Shown here: positions 55,680-63,993 of the stretch, piece after piece
Layout: each line of letters opens with the position of its first letter
Numbering within the stretch: position 1 is the stretch's first letter
NCBI RefSeq assembly: GCF_000484535.1
Contig: NC_022600.1
Coordinates: 3,038,001 to 3,102,000 of the forward strand
Length of the DNA: 64,000 nt
Direction: 5' to 3'
DNA from: Gloeobacter kilaueensis JS1
GTDB lineage: Bacteria; Cyanobacteriota; Cyanobacteriia; Gloeobacterales; Gloeobacteraceae
Made by a program: the position numbers and the translations under genes
The notes under the pieces: model-generated
Seen by the model: only the letters and a program-made list of their open reading frames with translations
The model's database searches: none
What the model was told of the DNA's origin: nothing

Positions 55680-56555
55680 TCACAAGTTGTCACGGGTTTG
55701 CCGGATGGAGGGCCGATAGGTGCGCTGGTTGGTCTGGCCGCTGACCTGCAACCACCCGCTGCGGACCAGATGACTTAGATCGCGCTGGAGCGAACGGCGC
55801 GAGCAGCCAGGACAGAGCGCCTCGAAGCGCTGAATCGTCAGCTCCCCCTGCTGGGCTGCCCAGCGCAGAGCCAGCCGCTGGCGCTCGCTGAGGCCGCTAG
55901 CGGCTGGTTCATCGGCAGCCGGCATCTGGTCGTAGGGGCGGAGGTAGGCGATGAGCAGGTTTTGCAGTTCCTGGACGAGCTGAGCGCCGCGCTCGGGTGG
56001 GTTGCGCAGGGCAACGAGCAACAGGTGGTTAAAAGACTGGATAAACGTTTCGGCCACGACATCGACTTTTTTGGCCTCCAGGGCCGGGTTGCGGGCTCTG
56101 AGCAGCGCTCCGGCCCGCTGGACGAGCTGGCGGATAAAGTCCTCGTCGAAGCGCTCGAACAGTTGCGGACTGCTGTAGTAGAGCAGAAACATCACGCGCG
56201 GTGCCGGATCTTCAAAAAAACGGACGCTCATCTGAACCATCCGGGCAATCATCTGCTCAAGGGGCAACTGGGCTATCTCCGGCGACTCAAGCCGGGTGTG
56301 AAACGCTTCTACCTGCTGCTGGTGGCGCTCTTCGAGGGCAGCAAAGATCGCCCGTTTGTCCGGGAAATACTGGTAAAGCGAACCCACCGCCGTCCCCGCC
56401 CGTTCGGCGATCTGGTGCGTCGTCGCCGCTTCGTAGCCCACCTCGGCAAAGACGCGGGCAGCAGCATCGAGGATGCGCGCTACCCGCTCGTGGCCCCGCC
56501 GCTGCCGGGGAACGCGCCGCAAAGTGTGCTCCGTTTCGCCCTCAAGATTTCTCAT
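55680..56555 (-). CDS. TetR-family regulator with additional C-terminal winged helix
   Basis: 291 aa, longer than usual TetR (about 200). The N-terminal HTH (~20-68) reads ILDAAARVFAEVGYEAATTHQIAERAGTAVGSLYQYFPDKRAIF. Its ligand domain runs to ~215. The C-terminal ~70 residues (LSERQRLALRWAAQQGELTIQRFEALCPGCSRRSLQRDLSHLVRSGWL) look like a second winged helix with Cys-Pro-Gly-Cys. It is divergent from the P450 gene, with a palindrome between them, so it probably represses the P450. Confidence 0.9.
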   Translation of the reverse strand: MRNLEGETEHTLRRVPRQRRGHERVARILDAAARVFAEVGYEAATTHQIAERAGTAVGSLYQYFPDKRAIFAALEERHQQQVEAFHTRLESPEIAQLPLEQMIARMVQMSVRFFEDPAPRVMFLLYYSSPQLFERFDEDFIRQLVQRAGALLRARNPALEAKKVDVVAETFIQSFNHLLLVALRNPPERGAQLVQELQNLLIAYLRPYDQMPAADEPAASGLSERQRLALRWAAQQGELTIQRFEALCPGCSRRSLQRDLSHLVRSGWLQVSGQTNQRTYRPSIRQTRDNL

Positions 56556-56565
56556 GTCGGATTAC

Positions 56566-56593
56566 TTGACAGATGCGAATGACTCGTCATAAT
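56566..56593 (+). promoter_or_regulatory. Candidate promoter of the P450 gene
   Basis: Perfect TTGACA (56566-56571), 16-base spacer, CATAAT (56588-56593). It lies 50 bases before the P450 ATG. Confidence 0.75.
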
Positions 56594-56601
56594 TTTTTGT
56601 A

Positions 56602-56625
56602 TACGAACATTTTGTCACGTTCATA
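56602..56625. promoter_or_regulatory. Candidate TetR operator
   Basis: TACGAAC (56602-56608) and GTTCATA (56619-56625), an inverted repeat with one mismatch and 10-base centre. It lies right after the -10 of the P450 promoter, where a repressor would block transcription. Confidence 0.5.
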
Positions 56626-56643
56626 GGCATTTCAGGAGCCACG

Positions 56644-57984
56644 ATGCAAGTCGAGCAGATGCCCGGCGATCTTGGCCTGCCCGGCCTTGGTCGGCTCTGG
56701 CAGGTGGTCGCCACCGAGGGATTTGGGATGCTCAGCGACTACCGCCGCTACGGCCCGGTCTTCAAGAGCAGTTTTTTAGGCCGCCATTGCGCAGTATTGA
56801 TCGGCCCGCAGGCGAACCGGCGAGTACTTATCGAGGCGGGCGATCAACTCTCGTCCTACGAAGGTTGGGGACCGTTTACCGAGCATGTTTTCGGGCAGCC
56901 GATGATGCTGCAGGACGGCGAACGGCACCGGCGGACGCGCCGATTGATGGCACCGGCCTTTCACGGTGCGGCCATTGCCACCTACAGCCGCACGATGCAG
57001 CAGATTTTTAAGCAGGGTTTTACCAGCTGGACGGAACAGCGGAGCGTCCCTATCCACCAGGAATGTCGCAAGCTGGCGCTAGTTATCGGTATTCGATTGC
57101 TCCTGGGCGTTGAAGCTGAGGCGCAGGTGGAGCAGATCGAGCGCTGGTACAGTGCGCTTCTGGCAGGAACGACGGCGCTGTTGCGCCTGGAAGGTCCACT
57201 CACCGCCTACGGACGAGCGCGGTTCGCCCGCGAACAACTGCAGGCGCTCCTGGGCCGGATCGTCGCTGAGCGGCAGCGACGGGGTGGTCTGGAGGATTCC
57301 GCCGATGCGCTGGGGCTTTTTCTGGCGGCGGTGGACGAACAGGGTGAGCCTCTAGATAGAGCCCAGGTGGTCGATGAGCTGGTGCATCTGGTCAACGGGG
57401 CGCACTTCACGACGGCGACCGCCCTCACCTGGGCATTGGTCGAGTTGGCGGCGCGGCCAGGGTGGCGCGAGCGGCTGAGGGGAGAGTTGGAGCGCGTCAC
57501 CGGCTCAGAACCGCTCGATGTCGCCCACCTGCGTCAGCTCGTCCAGATGGGCTGGTTTTTAAAAGAGATCGAACGCTTTTATTCGCCAGCCGGAGCGATT
57601 CTTTTTCGCGGCGTGCGCCAGCCCTTTGAATTTGGGGGCTACGTCATCCCGGCAGGTTGGCTGGTGGCCGTTTCGCCCTTCGTCTCCCACCGGATGGCAG
57701 AACTATTCGCAGACCCGGACCACTTCGAGCCGGAGCGCTTTGCCCCGCCGCGCGAGGAGGACCGCCAGGATCCTCTGGCTCTAGTCGGTTTTGGAGCGGG
57801 TCCGCACGTCTGTATCGGTCGCGAGTTTGCGCTGATGGAGCTGAAGATTGCCCTGGCGATTTTGCTCAGAGACTACGACTGGACGGTGGCACCTGCGGAG
57901 CAGGCGGTCACTCCCCGGCTCTTTCCCGCTCGAACCCGAGATCGCTACCGTGCCCGCTTCGTAAAACGAACAGCTCCAAATTGA
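56644..57984 (+). CDS. Cytochrome P450 (CYP120-like)
   Basis: 446 aa. EIER (ExxR, residues 308-311), a PERF motif (FEPERF) and the heme signature FGAGPHVCIGREFAL with Cys390 are complete. The I-helix reads NGAHFTTATAL where (A/G)Gx(D/E)T(T/S) is expected, so the acidic residue is replaced by Phe while Thr-Thr remains. No N-terminal membrane anchor, so a soluble enzyme. Overall layout resembles the cyanobacterial CYP120 (retinoid-binding) group. Its TetR neighbour and promoter suggest ligand-induced expression. The redox partner is not encoded here. Confidence 0.92.
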   Translation: MQVEQMPGDLGLPGLGRLWQVVATEGFGMLSDYRRYGPVFKSSFLGRHCAVLIGPQANRRVLIEAGDQLSSYEGWGPFTEHVFGQPMMLQDGERHRRTRRLMAPAFHGAAIATYSRTMQQIFKQGFTSWTEQRSVPIHQECRKLALVIGIRLLLGVEAEAQVEQIERWYSALLAGTTALLRLEGPLTAYGRARFAREQLQALLGRIVAERQRRGGLEDSADALGLFLAAVDEQGEPLDRAQVVDELVHLVNGAHFTTATALTWALVELAARPGWRERLRGELERVTGSEPLDVAHLRQLVQMGWFLKEIERFYSPAGAILFRGVRQPFEFGGYVIPAGWLVAVSPFVSHRMAELFADPDHFEPERFAPPREEDRQDPLALVGFGAGPHVCIGREFALMELKIALAILLRDYDWTVAPAEQAVTPRLFPARTRDRYRARFVKRTAPN

Positions 57985-58008
57985 AGCAACTCACTTGGCA
58001 GAGCGGTC

Positions 58009-58188
58009 CTACTTGAGGGTGGCAAAAGCGGTTTGTCCCCGGAGCGGATTGGAGTAGTAGGTAACAAAGACTTCTGGCTTCTCGACACTCATTCCACTCC
58101 CCACGTACCCCAATGGCAAGTTCTGACTACTTTTTTGGCCAGAGGGATTGGGTACCTTCGCGGACATAATGGGAAAGCCATCTTCCAT
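58009..58188 (-). CDS. Small protein, 59 aa, unrecognised
   Basis: ATG 58188 follows TTGAGAG. The product begins MEDGFPIMSAKVPNPSGQKS and ends with PEVFVTYYSNPLRGQTAFATLK, a fold-like mix of Gly, Pro and aromatic residues. Soluble, with no cysteine. It is the only plausible gene in the 367 bases between the P450 gene and the repeat protein; the frame on the other strand (58033-58284) has a less natural composition. I do not recognise it. Confidence 0.5.
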   Translation of the reverse strand: MEDGFPIMSAKVPNPSGQKSSQNLPLGYVGSGMSVEKPEVFVTYYSNPLRGQTAFATLK

Positions 58189-58351
58189 CTCTCAAGTTGT
58201 AAGCACCGTTATGATCCTGTTCTAACGTCCACACCAACAAAAGGTAAGGTATGGGGAAAGTGGCCAATGGTGTTTGTGTCCTGACCGCTGTTTACTCATG
58301 ACCACAGCTTTAGTAAAGGATTCTTCTTTGTTCCATAATATTGGCTAGAAC

Positions 58352-60946
58352 TCAAGGCCACCATTCCGCCGCATCTAAAATCGCTTGGATAACTTCCTCG
58401 GCGGCCCGTACGTTTCCTAAGCGAAGAACGATAGGTACAGCCACAGTAAGATTACTGAGCAGGTGCCAGCGAGAAAGTTTTGAACAGTCAATAAGCCATT
58501 GCCTCCACAGTTGGTAAACTTTGCAGGGAGATACCTCAAGTTTCCCAAAACATCTTCCTGACGCCATCAGTACTTTAGCTCTATATTCTTCGTCACCAAT
58601 GCTTTGAGCAGCTTGCAGAACTGACTCGGGCAGATGAGGGGCTACTGCTGTTAGTATTTCTGCTTTATAATAATCGTTCCCAATGCTTTGAGTAGTTTGC
58701 AGAACTGGCTCAGGCAGGTGAGGAGCCACTGTTGTTAGTACTTTAGCTCTATATCTTTCGTCACCAATGCTTTGAGCAGATTGCAGAACTGACTTGGGCA
58801 GGTGAGGAGCTACTGCTTTCAGTACTTTAGCTCTATAGTAATCATTTCCAATGCTTTGAGTAGTTTGCAGAACCGACTCGGGTAGGTGAGGAGCCACTGC
58901 TGCTAGTACTTCAGCTTTATAATAATCGTTTCCAATGCTTTGAGCAGCTTGCAAAACTGGCTCAGGCAGGTGAGGAGCCGCTGCAGCTAGTACTTTAGCT
59001 CTATATTCTTCGTCACCAATGCTTTGAGCAGGTTGCAGAACTGGCTCAGGCAGGTAAGGAGCCACTGTTGTTAGTACTTTAGCTCTATATCTTTCGTCAC
59101 CAATGCTTTGAGCAGATTGCAGAACTGACTCGGGCAGGTGAGGAGCTACTGCTGTTAGTACTTCAGCCTTAGAGTATTCGTTTCCAATGCTTTGAGTAGT
59201 TTGCAGAACCGACTCGGGTAGGTAAGGAGCCACTGCTGCTAGTACTTTCACTCTATAGTAATCGTTTCCGATGCTTTGAGTAGTTTGCAGGACTGACTTG
59301 GGTAGGTAAGGAGCCACTGCTGCTAGCACTTTAGCTCTATATCTTTCGTCACCAATGCTTTGAGCAGCTTGGAGTACCTGCTGCAGTACTTGCTGTTTTT
59401 GCTTCTCGGGCAGATAAGGAGCTACTGCTGTTAGTACTTTGGCCTTGTAGCATTCGTCACCAATGCTTTGAGCAGCTTGCAGAACTGACTCGGGTAGATG
59501 GGGAGCGACTGCTTCTAGTACCTCGCTTTTGTGGCATTCGTCTCCGATGCTTTGAGCGGCTTGCAGAACTGGCTCGGGCAGGCGCGGGGCCACTACTGCT
59601 AGTACTTCAGCTTTATAATAATCGTTTCCAATGCTTTGAGCAGCTTGCAGGACTGACTCGGGCAGATAAGAAGTTACTGCTTTTAGTGCTTCAGCTTTAT
59701 AGTATTTGTTTCTAATGCTTTGAGCAGTTTGCAGAACTGACTTGGGCAGATGAGGGGCTACTGCTGTTAGTATTTCTGCTTTATATTCTTCGTCGCCAAT
59801 GCTTCGAGCAGCTTGCAGAACTGGCTCGGGCAGATGAGGAGCCACTGCTGCTAGTACTTCAGCTTTATAATAATCGTTTCCGATGCTTTGAGCAGCTTGC
59901 AGGACTGACTCGGGCAAGTGAGGAGCCACTGCTGTTAGTATTTCTGCTTTATATTCTTCGTCACCAATGCTTTGAGCAGCTTGGAGTACCTGCTGCAGTA
60001 CTTGCTGTTTTTGCTTCTCGGGTAGGTGAGGAACCGCTGCTCTCAGTACTTCAGCTTTATAGTAATCGTTTCCAATGCTTTGAGCAGCTTGCAGGACTGA
60101 CTCGGGTAGATGAGAAGTTACTGCTTTCAGTACTTTAGCTCTGTATCTTTTACTTCCAATGCTTTGAGCAGCTTGCAGGACTGACTCGGGCAAGTGAGGA
60201 GCCACTGCTGTTAGTATTTCTGCTTTATATCTTTCGTCACTAACGCTTTGAGCAGCTTGCAGAACTGGCTCGGGCAGGTAAGGAGCAACTGCTTTCAGTA
60301 CTTTAGCTCTGTATCTTTTACTTCCAATGCTTTGAGCAGCTTGCAGGACTGACTCGGGCAGATGAGGAGCCACTGCTGTTAGTATTTCTGCTTTATATTC
60401 TTCGTCACCAATGCTTTGAGCAGCTTGGAGTACCTGCTGCAGTACTTGCTGTTTTTGCTTCTCGGGCAGGTGAGGAACCGCTGCTCTCAGTACTTCAGCT
60501 TTATAGTAATCGTTTCCAATGCTTTGAGCAGCTTGCAGGACTGACTCGGGTAGATAAGGAGCCACTGCTGTTAGTATTTCTGCTTTATATCTTTCGTCAC
60601 CAACGCTTTGAGCAGTTTGCAAGACTGACTCGGGCAGGTAAGGAGCTACTGCTGTTAGTACCTCAGCTCTATAGTAATCGTTTCCAATGCTTTGAGCAAT
60701 CTGCAGAACTGGCTCGGGCAGATGAGGAGCTACTGCTGTTAGTATTTCTGCTTTATATTCTTCGTTCTCAATGCTTTGAGCAGCTTGCAGAACTGACTCG
60801 GGCAGGTAAGGAGCTACTGCTGTTAGTACCTCGGCTTTAGAGTATTCGTCACTAATGCTTTGAGCAGCTTGCAAGACTGGCTCGGGCAGATGGGGAGCTA
60901 CTGCTGCTAGTACCTCGGCTTTAGAGTATTCGTTTCTGATACTTTG
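58352..60946 (-). pseudogene. 28-residue tandem repeat protein, 5' end cut off by an IS
   Basis: About 865 residues of the original frame remain. 28 units of mostly 28 residues (84 bases) follow each other, with the consensus VLTAVAPHLPESVLQAAQSI then GNDYYKAE. Three units carry the 8-residue insertion EKQKQQVLQQ. The units look like two-helix repeats (HEAT/armadillo-like). The C-terminal cap has VAVPIVLRLGNVRAAEEV and ends EWWP. The first unit stops exactly at the left end of the IS (60947). A frame continues to GTG 61003 inside the IS, but it adds only unrelated residues. Comparable Ala-Pro-His-Leu repeats occur at C-ends of large cyanobacterial NTPase/protease proteins, which suggests that the N-terminal part was lost. 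Confidence 0.8.
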
Positions 60947-60994
60947 TGACGTGCAACCGCTAAAGTGAACCGCGTAGAATGTGAGTCTTCCAGC
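60947..60994 (+). repeat. Left terminal inverted repeat of the IS
   Basis: TGACGTGCAACCGC at its outer end, ending GAATGTGAGTCTTCCAGC. Compare 62158-62203 in reverse. Confidence 0.8.
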
Positions 60995-61017
60995 CGACAC
61001 CACTGACGAGGAAGACC

Positions 61018-61284
61018 ATGAAGAAAAGCCGTTTCACGACTGAACAGATCATTGCCATCCTGGGTGAGGGGCAGGCCGGTGCTAACGTGGCAGAGCTATG
61101 CCGCAGACACGGTATCAGCGAGCAGACCTACTATCGCTGGAAGGCCAAGTACGGTGGAATGGAAATCTCTGAAGCTCAGCGCCTGAAGGATCTCGAAGCA
61201 GAAAACCGCAAACTCAAGCAGATCGTCGCCGACCAAGCTCTCGACCTTCATGCCCTCAAGGCGGTGCTGTCAAAAAAATTCTAA
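61018..61284 (+). CDS. IS3-family transposase OrfA (helix-turn-helix)
   Basis: 88 aa. HTH_Tnp_1 domain: KKSRFTTEQIIAILGEGQAG, then VAELCRRHGISEQTYYRWKAKYGG. A leucine-zipper helix follows (RLKDLEAENRKLKQIVADQAL). The last codons TCA-AAA-AAA contain the slippery A-AAA-AAA heptamer at 61272-61278, so that the ribosome can slip back one base into orfB and make the full transposase. Confidence 0.95.
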   Translation: MKKSRFTTEQIIAILGEGQAGANVAELCRRHGISEQTYYRWKAKYGGMEISEAQRLKDLEAENRKLKQIVADQALDLHALKAVLSKKF

Positions 61285-62147
61285 CCCCAGCAGCCAAACG
61301 CCAGGCTGCCGCCTACCTGCAAGCCGACCTGCAGGTTTCCCAGAGGCGAGCCTGTCGGTTGCTGGGGTTGCACCGCTCCACCGCCCGGTTAGTCGGTCAT
61401 CGCACTGAAGATCCCGTGTTGCTAGCACGGCTGAAGCAGTTGGCTGCCGAACGTCCGCGTTATGGCTATCGACGGCTGACACTGCTGCTGAGAAGGGAAG
61501 GCAGGCTGGTCAACGCCAAGAAAATCTACCGACTGTGCACCAAGGAGGGATTGCTGGTGCGCCCAAAAAAGCGTAAACCCCGCTTCCGACCGTCTGGGAG
61601 GCCGGAAGCACCGGCTTTAGAACGCCCTAACCAGCTATGGAGCCTGGACTTTGTCGAGGATGCCCTGGCCGACGGACGCAAACTGCGGACCTTGACGATC
61701 ATCGATGTCTACAGCCGGGAGTGCCCACAAATTGAAGTCGATACCTCCCTGCCCTCAGCGCGGGTGGTGCGGGTGCTGGAAACCCTGGCGGCCCAGCGGC
61801 AGTTGCCGGAACGATTGCTGGTTGATAATGGGCCGGAGTTCGTCTGTCGAGCACTGGCGGAGTGGGCAACGCGGCGTGGGGTGCTCATCGCCTTCACTCG
61901 TCCGGGCAAGCCAACGGACAAGCCGCACATCGAGAGCTTTAATGGGAAATTTCGGGATGAATGTCTTAATGCCCACTACTTCTTGAGCGTGCCGGATGCC
62001 AGACGAATCGTCGAGGCTTGGCGGCTGGATTACAATCACTACCGTCCGCACAGTGCCCTGGCAGGAGCAACGCCGATGGAGTTTTTGCAACAGGTGAATG
62101 CCATCGCGGCTCCGCTGTCGCCGCAACGGCATCCACCTGTACGATAA
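61278..62147 (+). CDS. IS3-family transposase OrfB (DDE integrase core)
   Basis: About 289 codons in the -1 frame of orfA, entered by frameshifting at 61272-61278 (ILTPAAKRQAAAYLQADLQ). The HTH_21-like part has RPRYGYRRLTLLLRREG. The rve core has LWSLDFVEDAL (first Asp), LLVDNGPEFVC (second Asp) and KPHIESFNGKFRDECLN (Glu). The frame is intact, with no internal stop, so the element could still be active. Confidence 0.94.
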   Translation: MLTPAAKRQAAAYLQADLQVSQRRACRLLGLHRSTARLVGHRTEDPVLLARLKQLAAERPRYGYRRLTLLLRREGRLVNAKKIYRLCTKEGLLVRPKKRKPRFRPSGRPEAPALERPNQLWSLDFVEDALADGRKLRTLTIIDVYSRECPQIEVDTSLPSARVVRVLETLAAQRQLPERLLVDNGPEFVCRALAEWATRRGVLIAFTRPGKPTDKPHIESFNGKFRDECLNAHYFLSVPDARRIVEAWRLDYNHYRPHSALAGATPMEFLQQVNAIAAPLSPQRHPPVR

Positions 62148-62157
62148 GGAAAACCAA

Positions 62158-62203
62158 GCTGGAAACTCACATTCTCAGCGGATCATTATTCGGGGCCAAG
62201 TCA
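62158..62203 (-). repeat. Right terminal inverted repeat of the IS
   Basis: Read inward from 62203: TGACTTGGCCCCGAATAATG, then GAGAATGTGAGTTTCCAGC. Matches the left end with one gap and several mismatches. Confidence 0.8.
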
Positions 62204-62277
62204 AACTGAAAGCCCTACCCGAAAGTTGGCGTGAATATTTCCAGGAACAGATCCGTCGCCAGCTCCCAGCCGATTAA
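62204..62277 (+). pseudogene. 3' remnant of an unidentified gene next to the IS
   Basis: From the IS right end an open frame continues to TAA 62277. It ends LKALPESWREYFQEQIRRQL then PAD, which looks like a natural soluble C-terminus. The frame runs back into the IS, so its own start is lost. It is not part of the repeat protein, which runs the opposite way. Evidence is composition only. Confidence 0.35.
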
Positions 62278-62359
62278 ACCGATTGTAATCATGTCTACCA
62301 TTCCGACTTGACTTGCTGTAGAACAGTTCAGCTTCACCTCCACAACAAGGAGTAAATTC

Positions 62360-63229
62360 ATGACTACCTACCGCTCAGTCTCAATCGATGGTTTGGACAT
62401 CTTCTACCGTGAAGCTGGCTCCCGCAGTAACCCCACGATTCTGCTGTTACATGGCTTCCCAACTTCCTCTCATATGTTCCGCCATTTGATTCCTGCCCTG
62501 GCCGATCGCTTTCATCTTGTTGCCCCTGACTATCCAGGTTATGGCAACAGTTCAATGCCAACTGTAAATGAGTTTGACTACACGTTTGATCGCATAGCCG
62601 AGATCGTAGAGAAGTTCATCGCCGCGATCGATCTGAAAAATTACAGTCTCTATGTCATGGACTATGGCGCACCTGTTGGCTATCGTATTGCTACAAAATA
62701 TCCAGAGCGTGTACAAGCCTTGATCGTGCAAAATGGCAATGCCTACGAGGAAGGGCTGCGCGAATTCTGGGAGCCGATTAAGGCATACTGGCACGATCGC
62801 TCCTCTGAAAATGCTGACAAACTCGGACACCTTTTCACCCTGGAAGCAACGAAGTGGCAATACACTAACGGCGTTCGCAATCTAGAGAAAATCAGCCCGG
62901 ATACCTGGACTATAGATCAACTTTTCCTCGATCGCCCTGGAAACAAAGAGATTCAACTAGCTCTGTTTTATAGCTATGGCACGAATCCACCCCTATACCC
63001 GCAATGGCAAGAGTATTTCCGCCAATATCAGCCACCGACCCTGATAGTTTGGGGCAAGAACGATTACATCTTCCCTGTTGAGGGTGCCTATCCTTACCAG
63101 CGCGACCTGAAAGATGTCGAGTTGCATCTACTCGATACAGGACATTTCGCCCTGGAGGAAGAGGGAGAGACAATCGCAAACTACATCCGTCAATTTTTTG
63201 GAGCACGACTGCAGCCCATTCTTGCCTAA
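62360..63229 (+). CDS. Alpha/beta hydrolase, haloalkane dehalogenase/epoxide hydrolase-like
   Basis: 289 aa. [14 protein letters not shown] (oxyanion HG), [11 protein letters not shown], and the nucleophile elbow [11 protein letters not shown], in which Asp101 replaces Ser as in dehalogenases and epoxide hydrolases. The base His is in [14 protein letters not shown] near residue 260. GC is lower than the neighbours by eye and the gene lies beyond the IS, so transfer is likely. ATG 62360 follows CAAGGAG. Substrate is unknown. Confidence 0.9.
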   Translation: MTTYRSVSIDGLDIFYREAGSRSNPTILLLHGFPTSSHMFRHLIPALADRFHLVAPDYPGYGNSSMPTVNEFDYTFDRIAEIVEKFIAAIDLKNYSLYVMDYGAPVGYRIATKYPERVQALIVQNGNAYEEGLREFWEPIKAYWHDRSSENADKLGHLFTLEATKWQYTNGVRNLEKISPDTWTIDQLFLDRPGNKEIQLALFYSYGTNPPLYPQWQEYFRQYQPPTLIVWGKNDYIFPVEGAYPYQRDLKDVELHLLDTGHFALEEEGETIANYIRQFFGARLQPILA

Positions 63230-63399
63230 TCAAGACTGCTTCTTGCTAATTCTATCCGCATTGTAAACTGTCGGTTGCTCATAAATCCGCTTAAGAAGCG
63301 TAGTGCATTGGCCTCCTCGGACAATACTAAATCGTCTTGTCACTTGGAAAATCTAGCTACTCTACCTTTAGATAGAAACTGGAATGGCTCGTCAGTAAA

Positions 63400-63942
63400 G
63401 TGAAGCTATGCTGCTACTATTGCAGCAGTTGTCAACTGAGAACAACCAGGGATTCTGTCAACGAAAGTACGACAAGCCGGACTGATTTTGAGCAGTCAAT
63501 TATCGTCACTGCTCCTGCAGACGGCATCTTCGCTTTTGTGAGCGATGTCAAAAATGTTCCCCAATATCTACCTACCGTCGAGAATGCGCAACCCCAGCAG
63601 GGCGAGCGAATTCGCACCGAAGGGCAGGTTGGTGAAAAGCACTTTGAATCCGACGGTCATTTTCGCGTCGATAAGGCAGCGAAGCGTTTAGAGTGGGGCT
63701 CCGACGGTGAACACGAGTATAACGGTTGGCTGGAGGTCAAAGAAAACGGTGGTTCAACATCCGAAGTAAAGGTCCACATCCACTACAAGCCCCGACCGGA
63801 GGCGATGCAACGCATGGCCGAAAAATCTCCTGGGCACAGCTTTGAATCGGCGATGGCCGAAGGCATCGGCAAGACTCTCCAATCGATCAAGAACATCTGT
63901 GAAGGCACCGGCGGCAAGGAAGAAATAGCGCCGAACCAGTAA
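63400..63942 (+). CDS. SRPBCC (START-like) family protein
   Basis: 180 aa from GTG 63400, the only in-frame start; the first ~28 residues (Cys-rich) are doubtful and the fold starts near FEQSIIVTAPADGIFAFVSDV. The helix-grip pattern is IFAFVSDVKNVPQYLPTVENA, followed by beta strands (RIRTEGQVGEKHF, RLEWGSDGEHEYNGWLEV) and a long C-terminal helix. Ligand-binding or stress-related roles are usual in the family. A terminator follows. Confidence 0.78.
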   Translation: MKLCCYYCSSCQLRTTRDSVNESTTSRTDFEQSIIVTAPADGIFAFVSDVKNVPQYLPTVENAQPQQGERIRTEGQVGEKHFESDGHFRVDKAAKRLEWGSDGEHEYNGWLEVKENGGSTSEVKVHIHYKPRPEAMQRMAEKSPGHSFESAMAEGIGKTLQSIKNICEGTGGKEEIAPNQ

Positions 63943-63960
63943 AGCCTGCTGTTTCTTGAA

Positions 63961-63993
63961 CCCTGGCCAGGTTTTTTATATGGCCAGGGTTTT
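63961..63993 (+). terminator. Rho-independent terminator after the SRPBCC gene
   Basis: CCCTGGCCA and TGGCCAGGG (63961-63969 with 63981-63989), 11-base loop, then TTTT. It is 18 bases after the stop. Confidence 0.8.

Larger units (their letters stand above)
60947..62203 (+). mobile_element. IS3-family element (IS407-like group)
   Basis: 1257 bases. Both ends start with TGAC and carry an imperfect inverted repeat of ~46-48 bases; the inner part GAATGTGAGT is identical. It encodes orfA and orfB linked by a -1 frameshift site. The flanks (TTTG left, AACT right) do not form the 4-bp target duplication normal for this group. That points to rearrangement or deletion after insertion. Confidence 0.88.

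Noticed and set aside
58033-58284. 83-codon frame on the plus strand after the P450 gene
   Set aside because: Composition is unnatural, no ribosome site, and it overlaps the more convincing 59-aa gene on the other strand.
60947-61003. Start of the repeat protein at GTG 61003
   Set aside because: These codons lie in the IS terminal repeat; the original start is lost.
60943-62207. Target-site duplication of the IS
   Set aside because: The 4-base flanks TTTG and AACT differ, and shifting the ends by a few bases gives no match.
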